A stretch of DNA of 64,000 nt from Epinephelus fuscoguttatus (GCF_011397635.1 NC_064752.1:699501-763500); one strand, 5' to 3'. Positions 21,225 through 32,936 are shown, numbered from the stretch's first letter. The notes: generated from the letters alone by a model not told the origin. Made by a program: numbers and translations.

Positions 21225-21569
21225 CAATGAAGGAAGTGTAACAAAGCTCCACCCCTCACCTGACTCACCTGACACAAAACAGGAAACACTTAGTTATTCT
21301 TCCTCACTGCAGAGAGACACACAGACTGAAGGACAGACGATCAGATTCACCTTCAGACCAAACTAACAACTTCCTCTGAGTGAGTTCAGCTAAAACTCCA
21401 ACACTGCTGCTTCAACCTGCTGACACTCCACACACTGAAGGTGAATCTGAAGGACAGACGATCAGATTCACCTTCAGACCAAACTAACAACTTCCTCTGA
21501 GTGAGTTCAGCTAAAACTCCAACACTGCTGCTACAACCTGCTGACACTCCACACACTGAAGGTGAGTTT
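21225..21569 (+). promoter_or_regulatory. TRIM copy 1 promoter region and duplicated noncoding exon 1
   Basis: A 121-bp unit is repeated in tandem (21328-21448 and 21449-21569): GAAGGACAGACGATCAGATT... to ...CCACACACTGAAG. The second copy ends in a strong donor GAAG|GTGAGT at 21561/21562; in the first the same site is GTGAAT, which is weaker. An older diverged copy of the upstream part lies at 21005-21120. The donor is followed 109 nt later by the acceptor GTGTTTTCAG (ends 21670) of the coding exon. Single copies of this exon precede copies 2 and 3. Confidence 0.65.
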
Positions 21570-21687
21570 GACTAAAAACACCACTCAAAGTCAAAGTACA
21601 TTTCAGTGAAGTTAGTAGAGGAGGGAGGGGAGCCATGACTGACTGTACTTTCTGTCTGCTGTGTTTTCAGCTTCACTCAGAGACTAA

Positions 21688-23075
21688 ATGGCTTCCAGAT
21701 CAGAGGAGGATCTCTGCTGTCCGGTCTGTCAGGACGTCTTTAGAGATCCTGTTGTTCTGTCATGTAGCCACAGCTTCTGTAAAGACTGTCTGCAGAACTG
21801 GTGGAGACAGAAACCAACACGTGAGTGTCCAGTTTGTAAGAGAAGATCTTCAAAGGGTTACCCACCTCGTAACCTGGCGTTAAAGAACCTGTGTGAGGCC
21901 TTCTTATTGGAGAGAGATCAGAGAGCTTCAGAGGCTCTCTGCAGTCTGCACTCTGAGAAACTCAAACTCTTCTGTCTGGACCATCAGCAGCCAGTGTGTG
22001 TCGTCTGCAGAGATTCAGACAAACACACCAAGCACAGATTCAGACCCATCGATGAAGCTGCACGACAACACAAGAAGGAAGCTGAGGAAACTCTGGAGCC
22101 CTTAAAGGAGAAGTTAAAGGTTTGTGAACAAGTTAAAGTGAAGTGTGAACAAACAGCAGAACACATGAAGGTCCAGGCCCGACGCACAGAGAGGCAGATT
22201 AAGGAGCAGTTTAAGAAGCTTCACCAGTTTCTAGAAGAGGAAGAGGAGGCCAGGATGGCTGCACTGAGGAGGAAGAGGAGCAGAAGAGTCAGATGATGAA
22301 GGAGAAGATGGAGGCTCTGAGCAGAGAGATAGCAGCTCTTTCAGACACAGTCAGAGCCACAGAGGACGAGCTGAGAGCTGAAGACGTCTCATTCCTGCTC
22401 AACTACAAGGCTGCAGTGGACAGAGTCCAGCAGCGCCCCCTGCTGGATGATCCACAGCTGCTATCAGGAGCTCTGATAGACGAGGCCAAACACCTGGGCA
22501 ACCTGACCTTCAACATCTGGAACAAGATGAAGGACATGGTCTCCTACACTCCTCTGATTCTGGACCCAAACACTGCTCATCCAGACCTCATCCTGTCTGA
22601 AGATCTGACCAGTGTGAGACCAGGACAGAGACAGCAGCTTCCTGATAATCCAGAGAGGTTTGATTATTACTGGTCTGTCCTGGGCTCTGAGGGCTTTAAC
22701 TCAGGGACTCACAGCTGGGATGTCGAGGTTGGAAACAGTACAGACTGGTCACTGGGTGTGTTAGCAGAGTCTGTCCAGAGGAAGGGACGCATAAAGTCTG
22801 GATTATGGGTAATATGGTTCCATGAAGGTAAATACTCAGCACTGTCACCATCAGCTACACTCACTGGTCTCAAAGTGAAGAAGAAGCTCCAGAGGATCAG
22901 AGTGAATCTGGACTGGAACAGAGGAAAGCTGTCGTTCTCTGATCCTGATACTAACACACACATACACACCTTCACACACACTTTCACGGAGAGGGTGTTT
23001 CCATACATTAACACTGCTGCTAAACTGAAGATATTACCACTGAAGGTCTGTGTGACAGTGGAACAGAGCAGTTAG
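21688..23075 (+). pseudogene. TRIM35-like E3 ubiquitin ligase, copy 1 (1-nt frameshift)
   Basis: The order is RING C3HC4 (C11, C14, C26, H28, C31, C34, C47, C50), B-box 2 (C85, H88, C96, H99, C104, C107, H113, H116), coiled coil (about 125-245) and a PRY/SPRY ending VCVTVEQSS. Such class IV TRIMs act as cytosolic RING ubiquitin ligases, many in antiviral or inflammatory signalling; the target is unknown. The frame breaks near 22268: CTGAGGAGGAAG here is CTGAGGGAGGAAG in copy 2, a loss of one G, so the first frame stops at 22296 after RING, B-box and most of the coiled coil. The SPRY is open in the shifted frame. It is either a recent pseudogene, a truncated SPRY-less protein or an assembly error. 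Coding is in a single exon. Confidence 0.88.
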
Positions 23076-23640
23076 AGATAAAGAGGATGATTATATTTAT
23101 GATGTTTATTTCTTAAAGGTAAAAGCAGCTGACTTTAACCTGTTAAGCTGCACCTGTCCTCCTGCTGATATTTTTTGTTTGTTTCACTTATTTTTGTTTT
23201 ATCTTTGTTATTTAGTTAGAAACCTTGCTTTATGCTGTGATTGTTGAACACTTAGTGACATATCTTTTGGCTTGTTTTAGCCTTTTTTTCATAGATACTG
23301 TTTCATTTTAAACTTGTTCATTTCTTGTTATTCTGACTTGTGAAGACCAGAAAACACTTTATAAATAAACGAACAAGTTCATGCTTGATGTAATCAAGAA
23401 AATATGATTCTGTCTTTAGAAGTATTTTCATTTAGTTTCCATCTGTTGAATTCTGCTGTTTGTTATTTTGTCAGAGAAGGAGCCGTTTAACTGAAGAAAT
23501 CACATGTTGTAAGGTGGAGGTCTCAGTTTATGCTCAGACTTAATGTCAGGTTGGTGATTTAAGAACATTTATAAAAACTGATATTAATGCTGAATGTACA
23601 TTTATTTCTGTTTTTCATCAACATAATAAAATATTGTTAT
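23076..23640 (+). other. TRIM copy 1 3'UTR
   Basis: Conserved with 57684-58115 and 49479-50030: GATGTTTATTTCTTAAAGG, CTGCACCTGTCCTCCTGCTG and GGAGCCGTTTAACTGAAG blocks. A poly-A signal AATAAA lies at 23625-23630. Confidence 0.7.
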
Positions 23641-25097
23641 TTCTTGGTTGTCATATTCTGCTCCTCAGTTTATTGCTTAAAGACGTGACATCTTTTATTG
23701 ACCTCTCCTTTTGGACTGGACCAATGGAGCTGGAGATTTTTAACATAAGACAGAATTTAATTTAATTTGAAGGGTTAAATAAAACCTGAGCAGATTGGCC
23801 TGAAATAGTCTTTTCCACAACACACAACAAAGGCAATGAGCAGCTCTACAAGAAATTACCCAAACATTTGCAAGAAACTGGTAAAAGTTACAGGAAGATT
23901 TCCTGACAAATAGTTTAAAAAGAGGTAAAAAATAAAATAAAATAAATATACATATATATATGTATATATGAGTTTTTTGTTTTTGTTTTTTTACCTCTTT
24001 TTTTAAACTATTTGTCAGGAAATCTTCCTGACGAGAGATTTTTTTCCTATAATATAATTTGAATAATACAATTATAATAATTATTAATATTTTTCTGGCC
24101 ATTTTGTCCTTTTTTAAAATAATAATTTGCCCCTCTTTCTTTTCTTTTTCTGATAATTTTCTTGTCATATTTTACTATTTTCTTGCAATTTGCAGGACAT
24201 TTGTCAAGTTGCTCACAAGAAAACTGATGTCTCTCATTATTCTTAGTCAAAAATCTTAAAAGTTAAAGATCTTGTGGAATTATAGACAGCACAAATAATA
24301 TTTAAAGTAAAAAAACAAAAACTATTTACTACCTGGCAATATTCAAAACTTTATTGAAAGGTGAGGGAGTTATAACTTCAGGGGAAAATGTAATATATAT
24401 CAGAATTTTTATTTTCCAGTATTTTTGTGATTATTTTATATCTTGCTGTGAGACAAATATTACTGGTATTTAATGTAATCTATTACAATAGGTCTAGGAG
24501 AATTAATCACTGTACAGCTTTATACTGATGGGGAGCTACATAAGTGACTATTATGCATTCATGGAGAAGGGGTGGGAATAAATAAGTTTGTCCTTCCTCC
24601 CACTCCTTTTTGGACATGTTAATCAAATCATTAGATGTTATTTTCAGTTTTCATACCTTGTTTATTAACCTGTTTTTATGTCTGTCTAATCCTGTATGAT
24701 TGGAATAGAGTGGCTAAAAGTTTGGTAGGACTTTAGATGACCTGATCTGACCTTAAATATGGGCTGAGAATATTTGAGTTTCTTTGCATTCATATATTTG
24801 CCACGCAGTCACTCAACAGGTTCCTCACCGTTTTATTAATAGACCAGCTTCACTGACTGTGTTACACCTAAGTCTGAGATGAAAGATACTTGACTGTCGT
24901 CCTTCTGTAGAGAGCAGTACGGTACACAGAGGAATGAAAGTGTGTTTCTCCTGGTCACCGGTGTAAACAAAAAGAATGATGCGACATATAGTGGGAGTGA
25001 AGCAAACACAGACAGGTACAAGCATGTGGTGCAATACAACAGACAGATACAATCAAATGAACATGACATATTCATTTTAATGCATTGATTCAGCATC

Positions 25098-25098
<1 letters not shown>
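23641..25098. other. AT-rich noncoding DNA with a hairpin
   Basis: Contains the inverted repeat described separately and a TAATATAATTTGAATAATAC stretch (24048-24100) whose relative is at 59050-59095. No gene is seen. Confidence 0.45.
23896..24030. repeat. Inverted repeat with about 40-bp arms
   Basis: GGAAGATTTCCTGACAAATAG...AGAGGTAAAAAA at about 23896-23934 is mirrored by TTTTTTACCTC...GACAGGAAATCTTCC-type sequence at about 23988-24030, with a TATA-rich loop. It may be a foldback element; the TATATATGTATATA loop centre is itself palindromic. Confidence 0.75.

Positions 25099-25149
<51 letters not shown>
25099..25149. repeat. (GT)n microsatellite
   Basis: About 25 uninterrupted GT units. 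Confidence 0.95.
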
Positions 25150-25151
<2 letters not shown>

Positions 25152-25611
25152 GCTGTGTAAGCTCAGGATGTTGTTACAGAGCGTAACGTTAGTTCAGGCA
25201 GGACACCATGTCAAGCTCAGCTCACATCCCAGCTAATGGATCAGCTGATTGATGAAGGGAGTCAGCTGATAGATCGCATGATTCCTTTCTATGCAACCAA
25301 TTGGTGAATCTCATTCAGGGCGCCCTATTTAAACTGCTCTGGCCTGCCTACTGTTGCTGCTTCCTCTGCAAGCTGCTTTGCAACCTGCCTCCACCCCAGC
25401 TCCTCCTTTTCATGCTGTGTCTGACTCATCAATGTCATTTCTGTTTGTCACTGATGCTGCTCTCTCTGCCTTTAGCGGGATTTACACTTGTGCATCAGCT
25501 CTATGCAGAGCCTACATACGTGGCCCACGCTGTTGTGAGCATTTGTATTTGTGTGGTGGTGTGTCTGTGTCACTCTGCAGTTACACCTCCAAAACACTAG
25601 TCGATTTTGTA

Positions 25612-26995
25612 TTCAACACACACCTAAAACACACATTAAAAACACCTGAAACACACATTAAACACACATTAAAACACCTGAAACACACATTAAGAACACC
25701 TGAAACACACATTAAACACACATTAAGAACACCTGAAACACACATTAAAAACACCTGAAACACACATTAAACACACATTAAGAACACCTGAAACACACAT
25801 TAAACACACATTAAAACACCTGAAACACACATTAAGAACACCTGAAACACACATTAAGAACACCTGAAACACACATTAAACACACATCAAACACACACCA
25901 AACACACATTAAACACACATTAAAACACCTGAAACACACATTAAAAACACCTGAAACACACATTAAACACACATTAAGAACACCTGAAACACACATTAAA
26001 AACACCTGAAACACACATTAAACACACATTAAGAACACCTGAAACACACATTAAACACACATTAAAACACCTGAAACACACATTAAGAACACCTGAAACA
26101 CACATTAAGAACACATCAAACACACACCAAACACACATTAAACACACATTAAAACACCTGAAACACACATTAAAACACCTGAAACACACATTAAGAACAC
26201 CTGAAACACACATTAAGAACACCTGAAACACACATTAAACACACATCAAACACACACCAAACACACATTAAACACACATTAAAACACCTGAAACACACAT
26301 TAAAACACCTGAAACACACATTAAGAACACCTGAAACACACATTAAGAACACATCAAACACACACCAAACACACATTAAACACACATTAAAACACCTGAA
26401 ACACACATTAAGAACACCTGAAACACACATTAAGAACACCTGAAACACACATTAAGAACACACATTAAACACACATTAAAACACCTGAAACACACATTAA
26501 AACACCTGAAACACACATTAAGAACACCTGAAACACACATTAAACACACATTAAGAACACCTGGAACACACATTAAACACACATTAAAACACCTGAAACA
26601 CACATTAAACACACATTAAAACACCTGAAACACACATTAAGAACACCTGAAACACACATTAAACACACATCAAACACACACCAAACACACATTAAACACA
26701 CATTAAGAACACCTGGAACACACATTAAACACACATCAAACACACATTAAACACACATTAAGAACACCTGAAACACACATTAAACACACATTAAAACACC
26801 TGAAACACACATTAAGAACACCTGAAACACACATTAAACACACATCAAACACACACCAAACACACATTAAACACACATTAAGAACACCTGGAACACACAT
26901 TAAACACACATCAAACACACATTAAACACACATTAAGAACACCTGAAACACACATTAAAAACACCTGAAACACACATTAAACACACATCAAACAC
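25612..26995. repeat. Minisatellite of 11-bp units (ACACACATTAA / ACACCTGAAAC)
   Basis: Two related 11-mers combine into 22-, 33- and longer higher-order units; variants ACACACATCAA and ACACACACCAA also occur. The minus-strand frames stay open because of periodicity and encode NVCFRC/LMCV repeats; they are not genes. The array continues for about 75 bp after the solo LTR. Confidence 0.95.
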
Positions 26996-27816
26996 TGTAG
27001 TGTAAAAAGACAGATCCTGATCAAGTAGAATGATTACACTGCATAGGCGATTAAAAAAACAGAGCTATGTGATTATCATATAACTATGTTTAACGCTTAA
27101 GTTCTTATAATACTGAGTGTGGTGCATCTATATGTGTTAAAACATTGATATACATGTTAAAGTATTCATAATATGAGTTCACATTGTATCCGTAGACTAA
27201 AGCACACACGCATTCAAGTGTAAACTATCATGCTTTGTATAAGGATAACACACACACATATTCAAATGTTTGTACTATCTGATGCACATTAAAGGTTCAT
27301 ATTGCATGACAGCACATAAAGGCACAAGGGGCTGCATAAAGAAAGTCCCTAAAATTCACGTTTTTTAAAAATAAAGTGAAAGTGAATCCGGAGCTAAGGG
27401 TGGGAAAACTTGGGGAACTCCAGGCCCAAAGCGAAAGTATTACACCATTAAAAACGGGCCTGTTCATGATTGGACAAAAAGAAAAAGGTATCCACCAATA
27501 GAAATGGGTTAAAGTGGGATGGATTAGCAAAAAGAGGTGGAGACACTGCCCAGTCTCCACCAGCATAAAAGCAGATGCATTGAGAAGTGGTTGTCAGTCC
27601 GGCTTCGGGGCTTGACTCGATGAGTTGTATGTGTTGAGCTTGTGAACACATTAAACTCGATTGCATTGGACTCTGCCTGTCTCCAGTGATTCTTTGAGTA
27701 TTGATTAACTAACTCCAAGGTATCAGATCGGCATATAAGGACAACTGAGAAGTCAAGTGGAGGACGGGGTCGGGAGCCTACAGGCCCACTTCCAGGCACC
27801 GATTTTTACCTCTACA
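26996..27816 (+). mobile_element. Solo LTR inside the minisatellite
   Basis: It starts TGTAGTG and ends CCTCTACA (inverted TGTAG/CTACA). The flanks are ACAC on both sides, compatible with a 4-bp target duplication but uninformative in an AC-rich array. CATAAAAGC at about 27565 could be a TATA box and ACATTAAACTCG near 27650 a poly-A-type region, suggesting a plus-strand U3-R-U5 order. Only the LTR remains, with no coding. An endogenous-retrovirus-type or other LTR family cannot be told apart here. Confidence 0.7.
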
Positions 27817-28239
27817 ACACACACCAAACACACATTAAACACACATTAAGAACACCTGAAACACACATTAAACACACATTAAACACACATTAAACATGGC
27901 TTAACAGAGACAGTTTCAAACACAAATCAGCTTCACTATAACTCACAGCATTCACAAACACTTGTCTTTATCTGGACACATTTTCCCCACAAATACAACA
28001 TGCTAACATTATTAGCACAAGCCTATGGCATTTTACTTTGTATAAATTAGCCTAGTGGCTAGTAGAGATTTCCTCTGCTCATATGAAGCCAGGATAAATC
28101 ACACACAGGACTTAAAATGCTATTTTAGTGGAGGCTTTATTGTCTTCACAATTTATTGTTTCTCATCTGTGAAATTAAAGTAAATCAAAGCTTTGTTTCC
28201 ACTGAGGGAAATGGTTTCAGCTTACAGAAACAGACAGGA

Positions 28240-30514
28240 CAACCTGATCTCACAGAAATACGTGAAATGACCACGACCTCTTAACACCACATTCCGTGGT
28301 ACAACGGAAACAATACCAATGTAAAGTCAATTAGGATCCTTTGTCGTGGTGTCCACACAGATTCCCTGATTCAACGTCACGTCAACCTCATTTTCCTCAA
28401 TGATATTTTTAACATTCCTGTATACACACAAAAAACAAGAAAGTGTCCTTGATAACTCAACAATATGACAGGTTAATGTCAAGGCCATAAAATAAAATAA
28501 ATGTATTTTGCCAGCTTCTGATAGCGTAGGGCTTTAAGAGCATTGTGCTGTGGGCGGATGGGGCGAGTTCCACTACTGTTTTGTAGCAACTGTCTGCCGT
28601 CTGTGGGCTTCATTCCATTTCAAATTGCCGTCCGTCTGCCGTAACTGAATCCAAACGCCACTAATAAATAAATAAATAAATAAATAATAAGAAAAAAATA
28701 AGGCTGAGCACGGAAGAACCAGAGGGGAAACACCATCACATGGAGCCGTCTGCACCTGGCAACCCGGCCACCCTCCACTCCACCAGGGGAGAGCAGACCC
28801 CAAGCCAGCACCACAGAACCAGCCCCCCCCCGCCCCCCACGGCGCACATGCTCCCACTGAGGAAACACTGGAGTTAAGAACTAAACTATGATAAATGACA
28901 AAAATTATTAAGATGTAGGTCTAACATAAAATAATTTCGTTATTAAATAAATTAAAACATATAGCCCACAGTAGATAAAAGTAGAACATGCTAAAAGTAA
29001 ATACAATAATAGGCTAAATAGTATCTAAGCAATAATAAAGTGTCTAAACAATAATAAATAGTATCTAAGATATCTATTAGGCTACCATTCCACTCTGTAA
29101 ATAGTTTTTAATATTTCAATATAATTTTAACATTGTTTTTGCTTATTTCATTATTGTTATTATTTGTTTACTTTTTAGTAGTATTGTATTGTCTACAGTA
29201 AAAAAGAAACAAACAAGCAAAGAAACAAACAAAACTCATTTTATACACGGGGCCTTCAAAGTGCTCTCTGAAACTACACCTGGCATGGCTTGTGTCCAAA
29301 AATGAAAAAATCAAAACTTTGTCGTAGAGCTAAACCAAATACATCATTGGAAAGGTCTCAACCTGGAGAGTAACATATGTCAGTATGAAGATTCTACATG
29401 GCTCCTGCTTTCAGCCATTGACCTTTGAACCTTGACCTCAGTGCATGTTTGAGGGCTTATAACTCAGCAACTAAAGGGGGTACAGACATGGGACCAACTG
29501 TTATAGAGAGCTCTTGACCTCGGCTATCATGTGAGTGTAGTCAACAACTGGGGGTGCTGTCAGATATGGATAAAATATGGATAAAAATAATTTTCACCCA
29601 TTTAGAAATTAGATATTTAAAAGCTGATTACACAAGTGTGTTTACCATCCCCTTAAAGCCCACAGTCTACTCTCAATTCTGTATTTACAACTTCCAAATC
29701 TGAGAAAAACACTTTTTAAAAACTACAATTCCCTAGGACCGCGCCATGCAGCTGGATACATATCAGCAACATAGTTGTAGTTCTTCTGATTTGCAAAGTA
29801 GGGTTCTAAATAGGGTTGTAAAAATATATATCTACCCAATATATCTAATATCAAGTAAAGCCGAACTAGTTATTACACTGCACCTAGATGAACTATATTA
29901 AGAAAAAGTAAAGATGTCGGCTAATTTTAGATATTTTAGCTAATATGCTAGAAACGCCGTTTTTGGGACGGTAGGTTTTTGCGGCTTGTAAAATAGAGTT
30001 GTAAAAAGATAGATCTACTGAATATATCTAATATCTAGTAAAGCCGAACTAGTAACGACACTGCACCTAGATGAACTATGTTAAGAAAAAGTAAGGATGT
30101 TGGTTATTTTCAGATATTTTAGCAAGATCTCTAGAAACGGCATTTTTGGGACTCCGGTTGTAGAGTTGTCAAAGAGTGATGTAAAAAAGTAAATCTACTG
30201 AATATATCAAATATCTAGTACAGCCGAACCATCATGTTATTATTATTATTATTATTATTGTTGTTATTGGTGGGAAATTATAACAGAGGAATATATTTGC
30301 CGTTTTAATATCAAGAACACTTCCGTGTTTTTGTGTGTATACAGGACGTTGTTGAATCAGGGAATCCGTGTGTCCACCACGACAATGGATCATCATTACA
30401 TTGACATTGTTTCCATGGTACCGGCACGTCATTTCAATCCATTACGTGCTGCCACCACGGAATGCAGTGTTAAGAGGTTGTGGTCATTTCACGTATTTCT
30501 GTGAGATCAGGTTG
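28240..30514. mobile_element. Long-TIR DNA element with 7-bp target duplication
   Basis: The left end CAACCTGATCTCACAGAAAT and its inverse at the right end match closely, then less closely, over 135-165 bp. The flanking GACAGGA occurs at 28233-28239 and 30515-30521, and the uninterrupted site GACAGGAGGTCTGC exists in H copies 1 and 5. Inside are an (AAAT)n tract (about 28664-28687), a dispersed repeat (about 29240-29720), and a unit of about 175 bp repeated 2.5 times (29800-30240; GTAAAGCCGAACTAGT blocks). There is no transposase. The TSD length is odd for hAT (8) and fits Dada- or P-like types better. Confidence 0.8.
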
Positions 30515-30521
30515 GACAGGA

Positions 30522-31644
30522 GGTCTGCATCGCTGTGACGTGTAGTTACATTTCTGGGGAGGTGCACGTCAGGCTATGACATAGGTTATGGTGTCGGCTC
30601 TACGTCAATGCAGAGCTTATGCTGTAGGTACGGCGCTGATTTGACGCAGAAGTATAAATCCTGCATTGGGCTTTCTGCGTAGGCCCTGGGAAAGGCAGAG
30701 AGGCCCCAGAACAGAGCTGTACGGCCAAATATAATACTGCAAATGGAAATAAAGTTTTCTTAGACTAAAGTGGTCCTGACTGAAATGTTACCAACCCATG
30801 ACGTACCTTTGTATATGGACAGTAGAGACATGTCCCTACCAATATTTTGGGAGAACAGAATTGTCCTCACCAATATTTGAGTGAACTCATTCACATTATG
30901 TTTGATTCTTCTCAGGCCTTTTTATCCCTGCAGCAGTCCGACAGGAAGCCAAACTACCTGGCAGAGATGCCTTTGCTCTGTAGGCGCGGTCCTTGAAGAG
31001 GTATTTATTAACAAACATATTAAAAAGAGACAAAAATTAATGCTAAAGTATTCAACAAAAACAGCTGCCATCTCTCCTCTACTGACCACTGAATGATTTT
31101 AACTCTCAGCCTCACCTGACTGGAACCTTCCACCTGCACAGGTGAACTACCCTGCCTTTCTCCTGTGCAGACTCATTGAGATAGACCAATTACAATTGTT
31201 TTGAGTTAAGTGTAATTTATTTGCATGTTAGCCCTTTCCCTCGGTGCTCCATGATCCCATTCCCAGGGTTTTATATTTTAACTCCTCCACTACAGTAACC
31301 CTCCTTTCACACTGCTTTTGAACATAAACATGCAGCTGCAACAGGCTACTGGCAGAGGAAGTGTAACAAAGCTCCACCCTCACAAGACTCACCCGCAACA
31401 AACCAGGAAACACTTTGATATTCTTCCTCACTGCAGAGAGACACACAGACTGAAGAACAGACGATCAGATTCACCTTCAGACCAAACTAACAACTTCCTC
31501 TGAGTGAGTTCAGCTAAAACTCCAACACTGCTGCTTCAACCTGCTGACACTCCACACACTGAAGGTGAGTTTGACTAAAAACACCACTCAAAGTCAAAGT
31601 ACATTTCAGTGAAGTTAGTAGAGGAGGGAGGGGAGCCATGACTG
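30522..31644 (+). repeat. Segmental duplication, left member (upstream of TRIM copy 2)
   Basis: This DNA matches 54189-56249 with high identity through the H right end, the CCTGGGAAAGGCAGAGAGGCC block, the TTTGATTCTTCTCAGGCC block and TRIM exon 1. The right member has about 940 bp extra (54567-55507) absent here between 30900 and 30901. Confidence 0.85.
31428..31564 (+). promoter_or_regulatory. Noncoding exon 1 of TRIM copy 2 (stranded)
   Basis: It is nearly identical to exon 1 of copies 1 and 3: CACTGCAGAGAGACACACAG... to ...CACACACTGAAG|GTGAGT (donor at 31564/31565). The intron continues normally to GAGCCATGACTG at 31644, then breaks into transposon DNA. The expected continuation GAGCCATGACTGACTGTAC reappears at 44731, 13 kb away, just before the copy 2 coding exon. 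So this is most simply copy 2's own first exon, with an intron now 13.5 kb long. Confidence 0.65.
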
Positions 31645-31681
31645 CAGGCCCGCAGACCTCAATGTGATCACCGTCACTCAC

Positions 31682-31753
31682 CGTAATGCTCCCGGCAAAA
31701 GAAGAAGTTGGACACATGGACACATACGCCCCCTTGCTCGGTTCTGACGCCAT
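31682..31753 (-). CDS. Possible 24-residue first exon inside the composite element
   Basis: The minus strand from ATG at 31753 reads MASEPSKGAYVSMCPTSSFA and four more residues to a strong donor ACG|GTGAGT (31682/31681), in phase 0. It lies next to the left inverted repeat. No family is recognised. It would be transcribed out of the element toward TRIM exon 1, so its relation to the element is unclear. Confidence 0.25.
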
Positions 31754-32236
31754 AAATAATACAATAAATAATGAAAGTAAGTGTGACTTTTATAATATTG
31801 TTCAGTTTGTTTTATGTTTGCTGTTAGGTGATGTGAATTAGCTGCACATGAGCTAATGTTAACGTTATATTTAAGCTAACGTTTAAGCATGTGTGCAATT
31901 AAACAGCTAATGTTAGTTTATGTGCAAGTGGGTGCTATTTAGCTATGCTAACGTTTTAATTACATGTGTGTGCAAGCTTGTTCACAACACCAAACTGGTC
32001 TCATACTAATATTAGAGTGCATTCGGTGGTATACGCACTATAATAATACATAACACTAGTCTTCTTAGTCTTATAAGAGACTAATCAGAGTACAAGAATG
32101 GAATTGAATTCATAGTCAATATTTTATGGCTTTGTAATCATACCTGTCGTGTCTATTCTTTTTTATTTATGGAGACACGTACCAGTGATACAAGGAGATT
32201 ATCTCCCCACATCTCCAAAAAGCAGCAGCAGCAGTG

Positions 32237-32878
32237 CTAGGGCCACACCGCCCGCGGAAGTGCTGCGAACCGCAGCGCACCGAAATTCTCGCGCGCGCCG
32301 GAGCATTTCCGTTCACACCAGACGCGCATTTCTCCACGCTGGTCGACAAGCGCTTCTGCTCCCAGCGGTTTTCTCCGTCACATTTGGGGCTGTTTTTCCA
32401 TCATGGGTAAGTAAATAACCTCATAAAATTATAACACCATGTTTTCCTAACAACTGTACATGTATGTGCACTTCTTAGTAATGACTATACTTACATGTTG
32501 ATCCAATAGCTGTGGCAACAGCATCCCAACATTGATCTTTTTTACTGTTGTCCTTGTAGAATGGGTGCTGGGGGTCATACAACTCCCTGTACTTCTCCAC
32601 ATCCACATTCGTTTGATTCTGAAAATTGACCGGATTCTGTTGTTGTTACTTTGTTTGATTTCCTGCCTGGCTTGACACATTCCTTCGCAGCTCGCGCAGA
32701 AAATAGACCAGATGCCGAACTGATCGCTGCAAATCGTGAGCCTGCCGCGGAGCTTCCCGGCGCGGCGCGGCCAGTGTGGACGACACAGTCGGTTAACATG
32801 GGCGCCGAAAGGAAACTGCCTTCTCTTCTCGGCGCTTCGAGGCTATTCGCAGCGCTTCCGCGGGCGGTGTGTCCCTGG
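32237..32878. mobile_element. GC-rich TIR element containing a MADF exon
   Basis: The left TAGGGCCACACCGCCCGCGG followed by AAGTGCTGCGAA is inverted at the right (CCAGGGACACACCGCCCGCG and AAGCGCTGCGAA), about 32 bp with few mismatches. Between the ends is the minus-strand MADF exon. Content and TIRs suggest a PIF/Harbinger-like or hAT-like element reduced to 640 bp. Target duplication is not resolved. Confidence 0.6.
32495..32618 (-). pseudogene. MADF (Myb/SANT-like) DNA-binding domain exon of a transposon
   Basis: Between acceptor TTTTCAG (ends 32619) and donor ACAT|GTAAGT (32495/32494) the minus strand codes about 41 residues including EKYRELYDPQHPFYKD and WDAVATAIG. This matches the MADF pattern (LYD..H..YKD..K...W..VA..IG), a DNA-binding fold found in PIF/Harbinger accessory proteins and in many host factors. 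No transposase exon is nearby, so it is taken as a remnant of a larger element. Confidence 0.65.
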
Positions 32879-32936
32879 ATGCCTGGATGGAGATGCATCC
32901 AAGAGCCTTTTGGTCAGTAAAGAAGTGCAAATGATA

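Larger units (their letters stand above)
25477..30662 (+). mobile_element. Element H, copy 3, expanded by a minisatellite and two insertions
   Basis: The left end GGGATTTACACTTGTGCATC and right end GACGCAGAAGTATAAATCC are inverse of each other, and the internal order of blocks is that of copy 5. The simple ACACACATTAA stretch is blown up to about 1.4 kb (25612-26995, resuming 27817-27890), with an 821-bp solo LTR inside it (26996-27816). A 2275-bp long-TIR element sits at 28240-30514. Without these, H would be about 1 kb. Confidence 0.7.

Noticed and set aside
25581-26918. Minus-strand frames encoding NVCFRC/LMCVSGV repeats
   Set aside because: Periodic translation of the 11-bp minisatellite; no gene.
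25612-26995. CRISPR-like array
   Set aside because: Units are contiguous simple-sequence variants with no unique spacers, in a eukaryotic setting.
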